Source: Lachnospiraceae bacterium
GTDB taxonomy: Bacteria; Bacillota; Clostridia; Lachnospirales; Lachnospiraceae
Direction: 5' to 3'
DNA: 64,000 nt
Assembly: GCA_016286555.1 (NCBI GenBank)
Contig: JAEETA010000003.1
Location: 81,556-145,555, forward strand
Shown here: one piece after another, positions 1 through 8,333 of the stretch
How positions within the stretch are numbered: position 1 is the first letter of the stretch
Layout: every line of letters begins with the position of its first letter
Notes under the pieces: model-generated
What the model was told of the DNA's origin: nothing
The model's database searches: none
Seen by the model: only the letters and a program-made list of their open reading frames with translations
Program-made: the position numbers and the translations under genes

Positions 1-2
1 TT

Positions 3-1637
3 TCCGGGAGAAAGGCATCCCTGGGACTTCTGATCCTGACGGCGTGTGTGTTCTTTACGCCCGGATTTTTTTATCTCACCTTCACCTACGGAAATCTTAT
101 CGGACTGTCCCTGGTAATGAACGCCGTCCTCCTCTTTGAGCGTTTTGCCTCCGAGAAAAAGTGGTGGCAGATGATCACCGCGGTCCTGTGTTGTTATTTC
201 GCAGTGGTGTTAAAGAGCAACTATCTGGTGTTCCTCATCGGCATGCTGGTCTACCTCCTGCTGCTTTTGATAAAACATCGGGAGCTGCGGCTGCTTCTGG
301 GCATGGCCGGGATCGTTCTCGTGATGCTGCTGGAGGATCCCATCGCACGGGGACTCACCAAAGCTGTGACAGGCGTGACGGTTTCGGAGGGTTCTTCCAT
401 GTGGTCCTTCGTGGCCATGGGAATGATGGAGAATCCCCACCGCTACAACGGCTGGCACAACGGCTATGATATCGAGAGCTATCACGGGAATGCCTTTGAT
501 GTGGAGGCACAGGCGACGGAAAATAAGACGAAGGTGGACGAACTGGTGAACTATCTGGTTCACAATCGTGCTTACGCCATCTGGTTTTTCGGCGGGAAAA
601 ATGCGTCTGCCTGGACCAACCCCGATTTCCAGGGCTACTGGCTGAACCGGGCGGAGAGTGGAACGGTGAACGAACCTGCTTATCTCCGGAGGCTTTTTAC
701 CTTGCCGAAGGCTTCCGAACCCTTCTTGAATGCCTATACTTTCCTGATCTATCTGGGAGCGCTGCTGTATGCGCTGCTGGAGCGGCGGAAGTCCCGGGTG
801 GGGTATTTCGCCATGATCACGGTATTCGGTGGATTCCTCTTCCATACCGTGTGGGAGATCAAGGCCCAGTACATGCTCTTTTACTTCCTGTTGCTGATCC
901 CGCTCTTCGTGGTGGGATGGCAGGATGTGGTGATGGCGTTGGAGACGGTGGTCCGGAAGAAACAAGCCACGACTGTATCCGGGAAGCACGATGGAGCACA
1001 GGAGAAAGCGGCGAACAGGACTGCTTTGAAGGATGAGGAGCGCGCAGATGAGGACGGAAAGAACTTCCGGATTCTTGCGATCACCTGCGGCACTCTGGTG
1101 CTGATCACGATTTTGGTTTATCTGCAGCTGATCCCTTCCCTCAACAATCTGGTTGCTCAGAGGGATACGGCATTCTATGAACAGCAGTTGGAGATCTATC
1201 CTTCCGACCGAATGAAGGAAGGCCGTTACAGGGTGATGTCAGCGTCCGGTACGTTTCTGAACTTGGATGCTGCATCAGGACAGGTGCATGCAGGATCTGC
1301 GGATGAGAAACTTCTGCTGACCCATTCTCGCAGTGATGATACTCTCTATATCCGTTTTTCCGACGGATCTGTCATGGAACTGATGAGTGCCGCCGCCGAA
1401 GCAGGGACCGGCGTTGCCGCAGGAGAGGCTTCCGATGAAATGACCCAGCGATGGAACTTTAAGCGGGTATCCGAGCCTCTTTCCGTAGGGGATGCAAACA
1501 CCACCTGCGGGTATCTGCGATACGGCCCCTATAAGGCACTGTCCTGTGATCCCGCAACCGGAGCGGTGACACTGGAATGGTGGAACCTGCAGGACGAGAA
1601 CCAGTTGTGGTATTTCACTGAGTGGGAGAAGCCCTGA
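3..1637 (+). CDS. Polytopic membrane protein, GT-C/GT39-like, with extracytoplasmic beta-rich tail (5' partial)
   Basis: The frame is open to the left edge (codons before the GTG at 48 read in frame), so only the C-terminal part is present. It has several hydrophobic segments in its first half (about residues 15-110 and again near 245-305), then a charged cytoplasmic stretch rich in K/E, one more membrane span (LAITCGTLVLITILVYLQLI) and a soluble tail of about 150 residues. The tail contains repeated aromatic/Gly turns and ends with a Q-x-W-like motif (ENQLWYF), reminiscent of ricin-type lectin repeats. This resembles GT-C family sugar transferases or related cell-envelope membrane proteins of Firmicutes, but the N-terminal catalytic loop is outside the window, so the function is not certain. 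An IS66 copy sits 5 bp after the target duplication that follows its stop codon. Confidence 0.55.
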   Translation, partial: SGRKASLGLLILTACVFFTPGFFYLTFTYGNLIGLSLVMNAVLLFERFASEKKWWQMITAVLCCYFAVVLKSNYLVFLIGMLVYLLLLLIKHRELRLLLGMAGIVLVMLLEDPIARGLTKAVTGVTVSEGSSMWSFVAMGMMENPHRYNGWHNGYDIESYHGNAFDVEAQATENKTKVDELVNYLVHNRAYAIWFFGGKNASAWTNPDFQGYWLNRAESGTVNEPAYLRRLFTLPKASEPFLNAYTFLIYLGALLYALLERRKSRVGYFAMITVFGGFLFHTVWEIKAQYMLFYFLLLIPLFVVGWQDVVMALETVVRKKQATTVSGKHDGAQEKAANRTALKDEERADEDGKNFRILAITCGTLVLITILVYLQLIPSLNNLVAQRDTAFYEQQLEIYPSDRMKEGRYRVMSASGTFLNLDAASGQVHAGSADEKLLLTHSRSDDTLYIRFSDGSVMELMSAAAEAGTGVAAGEASDEMTQRWNFKRVSEPLSVGDANTTCGYLRYGPYKALSCDPATGAVTLEWWNLQDENQLWYFTEWEKP

Positions 1638-1642
1638 GAATT

Positions 1643-1650
1643 GAATCAAC
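1643..1650. repeat. Left 8-bp target-site duplication of IS66 (GAATCAAC)
   Basis: GAATCAAC lies immediately left of the IS66 end and recurs immediately right of the other end. Eight bp is the duplication length known for the IS66 family. It starts 5 bp after the stop codon of the upstream membrane-protein gene. Confidence 0.93.
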
Positions 1651-1697
1651 GTAAGCGTCAAATCATCCGCTACCAGGTAAAAGATACGCCACTGGTT

Positions 1698-3317
1698 TCA
1701 GTGGCGCTGTTTCCTGCATTCGTCCGGTAGCGTGTCCGACCAGGGCATTAAATAGTCCAGGTCTGCAGGATCTATATTTCCTTTTTCATCACACCATTTC
1801 GGTAGCTCCGTCAGGAGATACTTGAAGTAGTGGTACGGCTTGAGGTCATTTAGCTTCGCCGTTTCCGAGATGCTGTAGACCATTGCGCTGGCGTTCGCAC
1901 CCTTGGCTGTGTTGTGGAACATCCAGTTCTTCTTGCCCAGGCAGAAGGTTCGAATTGCCCTTTCCGACGCGGAGTTATCGATTGGAACCTCTCCGTCGTC
2001 CAGGAACACGCGAAGGTACTTCTCCTGATTTATGACATAGGCAAGGCCTTTCCCGGTTTCGCTCTTGGGTGGAACTGTGCCTGACATGATCTGCTGCTTT
2101 GCCCACGCAAAGAAGTCGTCAACCAGCGGTCGGATTTCTTTCTGCCGCTTTTGGAGACGTTCACTTGCAGAGAGCTGTTTCAGCTCCGTGTCTGCATTGT
2201 AGAACTCAGATATCCGCTGCAGTGCCTGGTAGGCAACTGATTGCCGGACAACGGATGGATCTTTTTTGTCCGCTGCCTTAACGGCATCGGCGAACGACCT
2301 GCGAGCATGCGCCCAGCAATTCGCATTTGTCAGATCATCCAGTTTCTTATCGACCAGATGATACTGCGACAGGCCGTCGGTCACAAGGACTCCTTTATAG
2401 TCCTTGTAGAATTCCAGAGGGATGTGATGATCCCGCCCCTTCTGATATTCATAGACCACGATCTTTCGATCCGAATAGAGTTCTCCGGATCGATGCACCC
2501 ACATGTAGCACTTGCTGCTAGGATGCGTACTGTCCTTTATGACCTGTGTGGGTGTTTCGTCAGCCTGCGTGACATGTAGCGTCAGGAGTTCCTGTTTCAT
2601 CCGCTCCACGAAGGGAGCAAAGTACTTCTGAGAGCACTGAATGATCCAGTTCGCCATAGTCTGTCTTGAGATGTTTACTCCGTTCCGCTGGAACTCCTGC
2701 TCAATTCGATGGAGCGCTGAAGAATTAACATACTTCACGTTCAAGATAGATGCCAGGAGTGACGGTGTAACGATGCTGTTCCGGAGTAGATCCTTGGGGC
2801 GGTTGCCGCGAAGAAATTCATCCTGATGGTCTCCATCGGTACCGACATACACTTCAACTGTATGGAGTTCAACCGTCCAGGATTCAGGTTCATGTCTGAG
2901 CCTCTTGTAGGTCTCATCCGGCATCCTGCGCCAGTTGCCCTTGCCATAGAAAGCATCCAGTTCCTCTTCCGGTATGCTATAGGGCGGGATCACTTCCTCC
3001 GGCAGGTCCTTAAGATTGAGGTCGCGAGTATTCTTTTTCTTGCGACGAACATACTCGATCACCTCATCTGCTTCGGGCTCCGGGAGGCTCTCGTCACAGG
3101 TTGCTTCCGCTTCATCAAAGAATGAGAGCTGACCTTCGATCATGTCCATCTTTTCGGAACGCTTGCCAAAGCGATAGTTGTTGGCAATACGAACCTGTTC
3201 GAGAAGGCGCTCGATATTCTCGTTCAGCTGCTCCATCTGGCCCTCCATCATGAGGATCATGGTGATCAGCTCTTCACGGCTGCTATTATTCAATTCCTCA
3301 AGGGTATGCTTGGCCAT
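1698..3317 (-). CDS. tnpC: IS66 family transposase TnpC
   Basis: Main transposase of the IS66 element, 539 aa, the usual full length. The N-terminus is a leucine-zipper-like coiled coil (about residues 1-50), followed by a linker, a zinc-finger/helix-turn-helix-like segment, and the DDE nuclease core. Visible core motifs are QADETPTQV (first Asp), LVTDGLSQYH (second Asp) and the NSASERAIR motif with the final Glu characteristic of IS66. A good ribosome-binding site (AAGGAG) precedes the ATG. It is separated by 265 bp from tnpB. Nothing suggests a frameshift or internal deletion. Confidence 0.95.
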   Translation of the reverse strand: MAKHTLEELNNSSREELITMILMMEGQMEQLNENIERLLEQVRIANNYRFGKRSEKMDMIEGQLSFFDEAEATCDESLPEPEADEVIEYVRRKKKNTRDLNLKDLPEEVIPPYSIPEEELDAFYGKGNWRRMPDETYKRLRHEPESWTVELHTVEVYVGTDGDHQDEFLRGNRPKDLLRNSIVTPSLLASILNVKYVNSSALHRIEQEFQRNGVNISRQTMANWIIQCSQKYFAPFVERMKQELLTLHVTQADETPTQVIKDSTHPSSKCYMWVHRSGELYSDRKIVVYEYQKGRDHHIPLEFYKDYKGVLVTDGLSQYHLVDKKLDDLTNANCWAHARRSFADAVKAADKKDPSVVRQSVAYQALQRISEFYNADTELKQLSASERLQKRQKEIRPLVDDFFAWAKQQIMSGTVPPKSETGKGLAYVINQEKYLRVFLDDGEVPIDNSASERAIRTFCLGKKNWMFHNTAKGANASAMVYSISETAKLNDLKPYHYFKYLLTELPKWCDEKGNIDPADLDYLMPWSDTLPDECRKQRH

Positions 3318-3582
3318 CCGATTGCTCCTTACGGGAATAATTATACCGAAAAAGCAGCAAAATAGCGAATTTCACGCTTCGAACGAACCGTCATAATGCC
3401 TATGGATCACGCCTCGTTAAACGGCGATGAAAGTAAAGAAATATAGAGTTTTCAAGGTTCAAAAAGATCTATTTTAAGTAAACCCAAGGACATCCAACGC
3501 CCTTGTGGGATGGTTAAAACCACTGATAAACACAGGATTCTTGCCTGTTTTTATAGCCTGAAAATTTCTCTGTTTTGCACAA
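3318..3582. other. Non-coding spacer between IS66 tnpC and tnpB
   Basis: About 265 bp with no supported gene. On the + strand it contains a short hairpin followed by a T run (ACAGG / CCTGTTTTTA, about 3532-3556). This would act on transcripts running through the element in the antisense direction to the transposase genes, such as read-through from the upstream membrane-protein gene. Otherwise nothing recognisable. Confidence 0.4.
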
Positions 3583-3939
3583 TCAGTAGGTTTTTCCGGG
3601 TGTTACATTCTTGATCTTTGGATCAAGTGGATTCAGACCCAACATAAGATAACGGAATTGCTCATCCGTGATGTCAGCAGCTTCGGCTTTTGTCCGCGGC
3701 CAGGACAGAGAACCGGCTTCAAATCTTTTGTATAAAAGCAGATAGCCGTCGCCCATCCACAACAAGCCCTTGATTCGATCCGACCGTCGCCCGCAAAAGA
3801 GGAACAAAGTCCCCTGCTCAAACGGGTTCTGATGGTAACGATCGCCAATGATCATGGCGAGGCCGTCGATACCCTTTCGAAGATCCACGGTTCCGCATGC
3901 CAGAACAACCCGCCGGATACCGGCAAAATCCTCAAGCAT
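3583..3939 (-). CDS. tnpB: IS66 family accessory protein TnpB (Orf2)
   Basis: 118-aa protein with the features of IS66 Orf2: the N-terminal VVLACGTVDLRKGIDGLA signature and the LFLFCGRRSDRIKGLLWMGDGYLLLYKR core. It is needed for transposition of IS66-type elements together with TnpA and TnpC, although its biochemical role is not defined. The start codon overlaps the 3' end of tnpA by 8 bp, suggesting translational coupling. Confidence 0.95.
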   Translation of the reverse strand: MLEDFAGIRRVVLACGTVDLRKGIDGLAMIIGDRYHQNPFEQGTLFLFCGRRSDRIKGLLWMGDGYLLLYKRFEAGSLSWPRTKAEAADITDEQFRYLMLGLNPLDPKIKNVTPGKTY

Positions 3940-4315
3940 GTGATACCTCCATGATCAGCTTATGAAGGAGTGACTCCGAAATCTCGTTAGAGACCTCAAG
4001 CGTGATACCATTGCACTTGATCACCGCGACAGAAGCGAGATTACGCTGAACTTCCAACGATTGATCTGATCGAATCGGTGCCGGAAGTTGGATCTCTGCA
4101 AAAGACAGTTCTGTGGATGCCTGTTCCTTCACCGCAGGAGGGAGTTCAGCGTAAGCTTCTTTGCGGAATTTCCGAAGCCAGTAATAATACGTCTTGCGAT
4201 TGACTCCATTCTGATCCAACCAGTCTTTCGCTGACATGCCTTCTGGTCTGGAAAGACATTGACGAACGATTTCCAACCAGTTGTTGCGGCGGATGTTATG
4301 TGTAATCTGATCCAT
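3932..4315 (-). CDS. tnpA: IS66 family accessory protein TnpA (Orf1)
   Basis: 127-aa first gene of the IS66 element. The N-terminal half is a helix-turn-helix of the IS66 Orf1 type (WLEIVRQCLSRPEG ... KDWLDQNGVNRKTYYYWLRKFRKE), so it is probably the element's DNA-binding protein; the rest is less conserved and ends in a short helix. AAAGGAG lies 9 nt before the ATG. It overlaps tnpB and is the promoter-proximal gene of the element. Confidence 0.93.
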   Translation of the reverse strand: MDQITHNIRRNNWLEIVRQCLSRPEGMSAKDWLDQNGVNRKTYYYWLRKFRKEAYAELPPAVKEQASTELSFAEIQLPAPIRSDQSLEVQRNLASVAVIKCNGITLEVSNEISESLLHKLIMEVSHA

Positions 4316-4341
4316 GATAGCTAGCTCCTTTAGACTTTACT

Positions 4342-4365
4342 CGAAAAAACTAACTAGTTTTTTCG
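4342..4365. terminator. Inverted repeat inside IS66 end, likely barrier to read-in transcription
   Basis: CGAAAAAACTA and TAGTTTTTTCG form a perfect 11-bp inverted repeat, with U-rich arms on both strands, just upstream of tnpA and inside the right end of the IS. Hairpins at this place in other insertion sequences block transcription entering from neighbouring genes or sequester the transposase start. The role here is inferred from position. Confidence 0.5.
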
Positions 4366-4425
4366 GCTAATCTAAAGTGTCTCATAAAGCGAGCTACTAT
4401 CCTAGGCGCGTGATTTTACGCTTAC

Positions 4426-4433
4426 GAATCAAC
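4426..4433. repeat. Right 8-bp target-site duplication of IS66 (GAATCAAC)
   Basis: Perfect copy of the left duplication, adjoining the right terminal repeat (...ACGCTTAC). Removing one copy plus the element rejoins the membrane-protein gene to a terminator at about 4482-4515. Confidence 0.93.
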
Positions 4434-4481
4434 AGAGTGCGGATGTGTTGATCTCTGTGAAGATTAGGATGAAACAGAAAG

Positions 4482-4515
4482 GCCCGACTGCCGAATGTGG
4501 CAGCCGGGTCTTTTT
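4482..4515 (+). terminator. Intrinsic terminator separated from its gene by IS66
   Basis: GCCCGACTGCC, a 6-nt loop, then GGCAGCCGGGT and CTTTTT form a G/C-rich hairpin with one mismatch and a T run. It fits the terminator of the membrane-protein gene ending at 1637, now 2.8 kb away because of the IS66 insertion. It may also end transcription of the converging GH31 gene. Confidence 0.75.
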
Positions 4516-4582
4516 GCATCTTCTGTGATGTTCCTACGCATAGGCGATGTTCCGACATGGACCGGAATCGTTGCCTTGGCGC

Positions 4583-6568
4583 TTAAGCTTTTACTGTGAA
4601 TCTGAATACACCATTCTCGGTTTTGAATTCATAGTCGGGCCTTACATAGATTCCAACCTCTCCCAGAGACAGTTCCACATAATGATCCCCTGCTTTCAGC
4701 GGGATCACGTCCACATCCTCGGGACTGCGGAACCGGTACAGAGTCATATCCTCCGGCAGGTACACATACCGCCCGCTCGCATTTTGGGTATAGACCGGTG
4801 CGATCATGAAGGCCTTACCTACCAGCAGCTGATCCTCCACGGTACGGGCTCTTTCGTCTGCAGGGTATGCCAGGGACAGGGGCGTGAAGATCAGGTCATT
4901 TTCCTCCGCTGCCCGGGTAAAGGTATCATACAGATAAGGGATCAGCGCGTAGCGCAGGCGGATGAGATTCCGGAACAGATCTGTCTGTGCAAACTGATAG
5001 AGCTCCTGGTTCCGTGTACCCAGTGCCGCGTGGTTGCGGAAGAGGGGCGTGAACATGCTGATGGCCAGCCAGCGCAGCATCAGGTCCTCGGTGCAGTCAC
5101 CACCGAAGCCTCCGGTATCTGCGCCGCAGAAGAGGAAGCCACACATGTTCAACGCGGGCAGCTGCTGGAGATTCAGCAGGAGATGGCTCCACCAGGATTT
5201 GTTGTCGCCGGTCCAGATGCCGCCGTAACGGTGCATTCCCACGTAGGAAGCACGGGAGAAGAGGAGATATTCACCCTTCGGCATCATTTTTTGAAGCGAT
5301 TCCCCTGCGGCACGCGTCATGTAGTAACCGTAGAGATTGTGCACCAGGTCATGACGGAGGCGACGCCCCTTGTACTCGTGATAGAAAGTGCGGTAGTCTT
5401 CGGGTCTGTTGTTGATGCTGCCCATGAGATCCTGGAATCCGAAGAAGGTCCAGATGTCCATCTCCTCCATGGCTTTGTAATGCTCCAGTTCCTCAAAGAC
5501 TTTTTTCAAGTGGTCCTCGGTGTAGAAGATGGCGGGCTCGTTCATGTCATTCCAGAAGCCTTCGATGCCCTGTTCTGTCAGGAAGCGGTACTTCTCGCCG
5601 AACCATTCTCTGGTCTCCGGTTTCAGGAAATCCGGGAAGTGCACTTTGCCGGGCCAGACGGCGGCTACCAGATCGGTGCCGTCTTCCTTTTTGCAAAAAT
5701 ACTCGCCCTGAACGCCTTCTTCGTAGACAGAATATCCCTTCTCAATTTTGACACCTGCGTCAATAATGGGGATCAGGCGAATGCCCCGATCCTTCATTTC
5801 CTGCACAAACGCAGGAAAATCGGGGAAGGCCTTTTCATCAATGGTAAAGTCCTTGAAATGATCCATATAATCGATGTCCATATAGATCATGCTCAAAGGA
5901 ATATCCGCCTCCGCGTAGCGGTCTGCCACCTCACGGATGTCTGCCGCAGTCTTGTATCCCCAGCGGCTCTGGCCGAAGCCGAAAGCCCACTGCGGGGGCT
6001 GATAGCTTTTGCCGATGAGGGAACGGAACTCCCGGATGAGCAGGAGAGGATCTTCACTTTCCGCATAGTACAAAGCGGCATCGGAGGATGCGATGCGGAT
6101 CTCCAGCTTCTTCAGATCGGTGTAGCCCACATCGAAGGTAACCTTCCCCGGGACATCCACGAAGAGGGCCTGAGCGGCGCCGTCGCCAAAGAGCAGCAGG
6201 AAGTTCTGAGAGGCATAGAGGGAGCGTTTGTCCTCCGTATGATTGGGGTCATCCGCATTATTGGAGACATAGATCCAGCCCCGCTTGTTGATTCCACGGA
6301 GGGTTTCTCCAAGACCGTAGACCAGCTCCCGGTCGGAGAGGGTGCGGGTGAGGATGATCTCACCGGCGGGATCATCCGCGGTGCATGCCTCGCGGGTATA
6401 TTCCTTTGCCGGCTCTGTTTCGAGGCCTTTTCGGCAGATCGTAAAATCCTTCAGGAACGAAACCGATTTTTCTACTCCGGTAAATGACGACTCTGTCGTT
6501 TCTGCGGGTACCTCACAGAGGATTGCTTCCGTATCGATGGGATCTCCCAGGATCAGTTTTTTATACAT
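4583..6568 (-). CDS. Glycoside hydrolase family 31 (alpha-glucosidase/alpha-xylosidase type)
   Basis: 661-aa enzyme expected to release alpha-linked glucose or xylose from oligosaccharides. The GH31 catalytic nucleophile motif is visible as GFWNDMNEPAIF, and the acid/base region as GGIWTGDNKSWW; RNHAALGTRNQE is the typical substrate-binding segment that follows. An N-terminal beta-sandwich (about 1-190) precedes the barrel and a short beta domain follows. There is no signal peptide, so it probably acts on imported oligosaccharides. I chose ATG 6568 (MYKK) because AAGGAA lies upstream; the track's ATG at 6613 overlaps the preceding small gene by 20 bp and lacks a ribosome-binding site. Substrate specificity cannot be read from the sequence. 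Confidence 0.9.
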   Translation of the reverse strand: MYKKLILGDPIDTEAILCEVPAETTESSFTGVEKSVSFLKDFTICRKGLETEPAKEYTREACTADDPAGEIILTRTLSDRELVYGLGETLRGINKRGWIYVSNNADDPNHTEDKRSLYASQNFLLLFGDGAAQALFVDVPGKVTFDVGYTDLKKLEIRIASSDAALYYAESEDPLLLIREFRSLIGKSYQPPQWAFGFGQSRWGYKTAADIREVADRYAEADIPLSMIYMDIDYMDHFKDFTIDEKAFPDFPAFVQEMKDRGIRLIPIIDAGVKIEKGYSVYEEGVQGEYFCKKEDGTDLVAAVWPGKVHFPDFLKPETREWFGEKYRFLTEQGIEGFWNDMNEPAIFYTEDHLKKVFEELEHYKAMEEMDIWTFFGFQDLMGSINNRPEDYRTFYHEYKGRRLRHDLVHNLYGYYMTRAAGESLQKMMPKGEYLLFSRASYVGMHRYGGIWTGDNKSWWSHLLLNLQQLPALNMCGFLFCGADTGGFGGDCTEDLMLRWLAISMFTPLFRNHAALGTRNQELYQFAQTDLFRNLIRLRYALIPYLYDTFTRAAEENDLIFTPLSLAYPADERARTVEDQLLVGKAFMIAPVYTQNASGRYVYLPEDMTLYRFRSPEDVDVIPLKAGDHYVELSLGEVGIYVRPDYEFKTENGVFRFTVKA

Positions 6569-6593
6569 AGTTATCAGTAATTCCTTGTCGTTT

Positions 6594-6791
6594 TTATTTG
6601 TTCTCTTTTTCATCCGTATCCGGAGTTTCCTTCTTCGGGTCTTCCGGCTTGTTTAGTTTTTTCCGGATCTTTCGCATTTCCAGCACATCCGGCGGCGGCC
6701 CCAGGATAACGGGCTTTCCCTGGTTCTTCGCCTTTTCATGCAGCTTTCGTCCGATAGGATCCATCGGCCATTCTTTTTCCGGTGTAGGCAT
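6594..6791 (-). CDS. Small basic hypothetical protein, 65 aa
   Basis: Short ORF with a strong ribosome-binding site (AAAAGGAGA, 5-6 nt before ATG) and a promoter upstream. The protein is proline- and lysine-rich, with a conserved-looking middle (PMDPIGRKLHEKAKNQGKPVILGPPP) and a very charged tail; no membrane segment. It is the first gene of an apparent two-gene unit with the GH31 enzyme, 25 nt upstream of that gene's start. I do not recognise a family. Confidence 0.65.
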   Translation of the reverse strand: MPTPEKEWPMDPIGRKLHEKAKNQGKPVILGPPPDVLEMRKIRKKLNKPEDPKKETPDTDEKENK

Positions 6792-6850
6792 ACAGGTCTC
6801 CTTTTAATCGGCCCTCCAATCTTCGTTCCGTCTGGCCTGATTCTCCTTTT

Positions 6851-6880
6851 ATTATAGTCATTGATGATTCGCAACTGCAA
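6851..6880 (-). promoter_or_regulatory. Sigma-A-type promoter of the 65-aa protein/GH31 unit
   Basis: On the minus strand TTGCAG, an 18-nt spacer and TATAAT lie about 60 nt upstream of the small protein's start. Confidence 0.6.
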
Positions 6881-6991
6881 GAAGAACCTATGTTTTCAGA
6901 CTATGCGCCATACGTATACACCTCCCGCAAAAGAAGTGAACATGAAGATACGCCTCTATGATATAATAAAACACATCAGGAGGTGATCAAA

Positions 6992-7609
6992 ATGGATACG
7001 AAAGCTTTTTACAAACTGTCCTACGGCGTATTTTTTCTCGGCGTGAAATCCGGTGAGAAGGTGAATGCCTGCATCACCAATACCTGCATCCAGGTAGCGT
7101 CGAACCCGACGCGTATCGCCATCAGTGTGCTGAATAACAATTACACCTGTGAACTGCTGAAGGAATCCGGGAGCTTTGCCATTTCCCTGCTGGATCAGGA
7201 TGCAACCTTTGACCTCATCAAACATTTCGGTATGCAGTCCGGCCGGAACGTGGATAAAATGGCCGCTTTCCAAATGCCGACAGACGCAGACGGGAATCCT
7301 TACCTGGGATGGGCTGCCTGCGCCATGTTCTCCGGAAAGGTGGTCAGCAGCCAGGATCTGGGCACCCATACCCTTTTCATCGCGGAAGTGACGGATGCAA
7401 AGGTCCTGAGCGATAAGGATCCCCTGACCTATGCGGACTATCAGAACCATGTGAAGCCAAAGCCGGAAGCGCCCAAGGAAGACCGTAAGATCGTGGGTTG
7501 GAGATGCAAGATCTGCGGCTATGTTTACAAAGGTGCGGAGCTGCCGGGGGATTTCAAGTGCCCTGTCTGCGGGCATTCCGCCGATGATTTTGAACCGGTT
7601 TACGAGTAG
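6992..7609 (+). CDS. Flavin reductase-rubredoxin fusion (high-molecular-weight rubredoxin type)
   Basis: 205 aa. Residues 1-150 form a flavin reductase-like FMN-binding split barrel (KVNACITNTCIQVASNPTRIAISV, then SFAISLLD). A linker leads to a C-terminal rubredoxin-like iron site (about 168-205) with C-K-I-C-G-Y and C-P-V-C-G. The loop between the two cysteine pairs is short, as in rubrerythrin C-terminal domains rather than classical rubredoxin. This resembles Hrb of Moorella, an NAD(P)H-dependent electron donor to a flavodiiron oxygen/NO reductase, so a role in oxygen detoxification is likely by homology. ATG 6992 follows CAGGAGGTGA; the track's GTG at 6983 is inside that ribosome-binding site. 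Monocistronic. Confidence 0.85.
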   Translation: MDTKAFYKLSYGVFFLGVKSGEKVNACITNTCIQVASNPTRIAISVLNNNYTCELLKESGSFAISLLDQDATFDLIKHFGMQSGRNVDKMAAFQMPTDADGNPYLGWAACAMFSGKVVSSQDLGTHTLFIAEVTDAKVLSDKDPLTYADYQNHVKPKPEAPKEDRKIVGWRCKICGYVYKGAELPGDFKCPVCGHSADDFEPVYE

Positions 7610-7683
7610 GCCGGGCAGATAAAATTGCCGATAAATACGCGAGAAAGAGCGAATGGATTGTGCGCTTTTTCGCAAGAAAGGTG

Positions 7684-7712
7684 TTGACTTTCCGTTTTTC
7701 CGGGTTTACAAT
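7684..7712 (+). promoter_or_regulatory. Sigma-A promoter of the rimP-nusA-infB operon
   Basis: TTGACT, a 17-nt spacer and TACAAT, close to the consensus, about 75 nt upstream of rimP. No other comparably strong promoter is seen before nusA or infB, so it probably drives the translation cluster. Confidence 0.8.
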
Positions 7713-7739
7713 GACTTATGTTAATAAGGTAATGAGATT

Positions 7740-7763
7740 AAGAGTGGCTTCGCGGCCACTCTT
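7740..7763 (+). promoter_or_regulatory. Perfect leader hairpin upstream of rimP
   Basis: AAGAGTGGC, loop TTCGCG, GCCACTCTT: a perfect 9-bp stem in the 5' untranslated region between the promoter and the rimP ribosome-binding site. There is no T run, so it is more likely an mRNA structure (stability or NusA/ribosome-linked control) than a terminator. The same arrangement is common before rimP in Firmicutes. Confidence 0.55.
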
Positions 7764-7786
7764 AGTTCGTGTCAGGGGGTATTTCT

Positions 7787-8275
7787 ATGGGAAATGCGAA
7801 GCAGTACGAGGCAAAAACCGAAGAGCTGCTGAAGCCCATCACGGACGAATGCGGAGTCCGCATTTATGATGTGGAATGGGTGAAGGAAGGCAGCGAATAC
7901 TATCTGAGAGCCTACATCGACAAGGACGGCGGTGTGGACATTAACGACTGCGAGAAGGTCAGCCGTGCCTTTAACGAGGTGCTGGACCGGGAGGACTACA
8001 TCGATGAGGCATACATCTTCGAGGTCTCCAGCCCGGGACTGGGCAGAACCCTGAAGAAGGACAGGCACCTGGAGCAGAGCATCGGCGAGGAGGTGGAGAT
8101 CCGCTTCTACAAGCCTACTGAGGATCCCTTCGGCGGCAGCGCCAAGTGCAAGGAACTCATCGGGCTCCTGCAGGGCTTTACGGCGGACACCATCACGGTA
8201 CAGAACGAAGCCGGAACGGAAGCACAGATCCCTCGCAGCGACATCGCGAAGATCAGCCTGACCATTGATTTTTGA
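7787..8275 (+). CDS. rimP: Ribosome maturation factor RimP
   Basis: 162 aa, normal length. RimP acts in 30S subunit assembly. The N-terminal alpha/beta domain (VEWVKEGSEYYLRAYIDKDGGVDINDCEKVSRAFNEVLD ... FEVSSPGLGRTLK in separate motifs) and the C-terminal Sm-like barrel are both present. ATG 7787 is chosen because CAGGGGG precedes it; the track's GTG 7769 would lie before that site. It is the first gene of the rimP-nusA-rnpM-rplGA-infB series. Confidence 0.95.
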   Translation: MGNAKQYEAKTEELLKPITDECGVRIYDVEWVKEGSEYYLRAYIDKDGGVDINDCEKVSRAFNEVLDREDYIDEAYIFEVSSPGLGRTLKKDRHLEQSIGEEVEIRFYKPTEDPFGGSAKCKELIGLLQGFTADTITVQNEAGTEAQIPRSDIAKISLTIDF

Positions 8276-8333
8276 CACAACAAAGAACAAAGAAACCGAA
8301 ACCTACTAAAGAAAACGGAGGAAAACGAAAAAA

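Larger units (their letters stand above)
1651..4425 (-). mobile_element. Complete IS66-family insertion sequence (2,775 bp)
   Basis: The left end reads GTAAGCGTCAAATCA and the reverse complement of the right end reads GTAAGCGTAAAATCA, the terminal pattern typical of IS66. Inside are the three IS66 genes in the usual order on the minus strand (orf1/tnpA, orf2/tnpB, tnpC). Directly outside both ends is the same 8-bp sequence GAATCAAC, the expected target duplication. All three ORFs are intact, so the copy may be recent and still functional. Confidence 0.95.

Noticed and set aside
1698-4315. IS66 as carrier of passenger genes
   Set aside because: Only the three standard IS66 genes lie between the ends.
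4547-6487. 646-aa + strand ORF opposite the GH31 gene
   Set aside because: GH31 catalytic motifs fix the real frame; the other is a shadow.
6653-6880. 75-aa minus-strand ORF overlapping the 65-aa gene
   Set aside because: It would start within the promoter and lacks a ribosome-binding site, whereas the 65-aa frame has a strong one.
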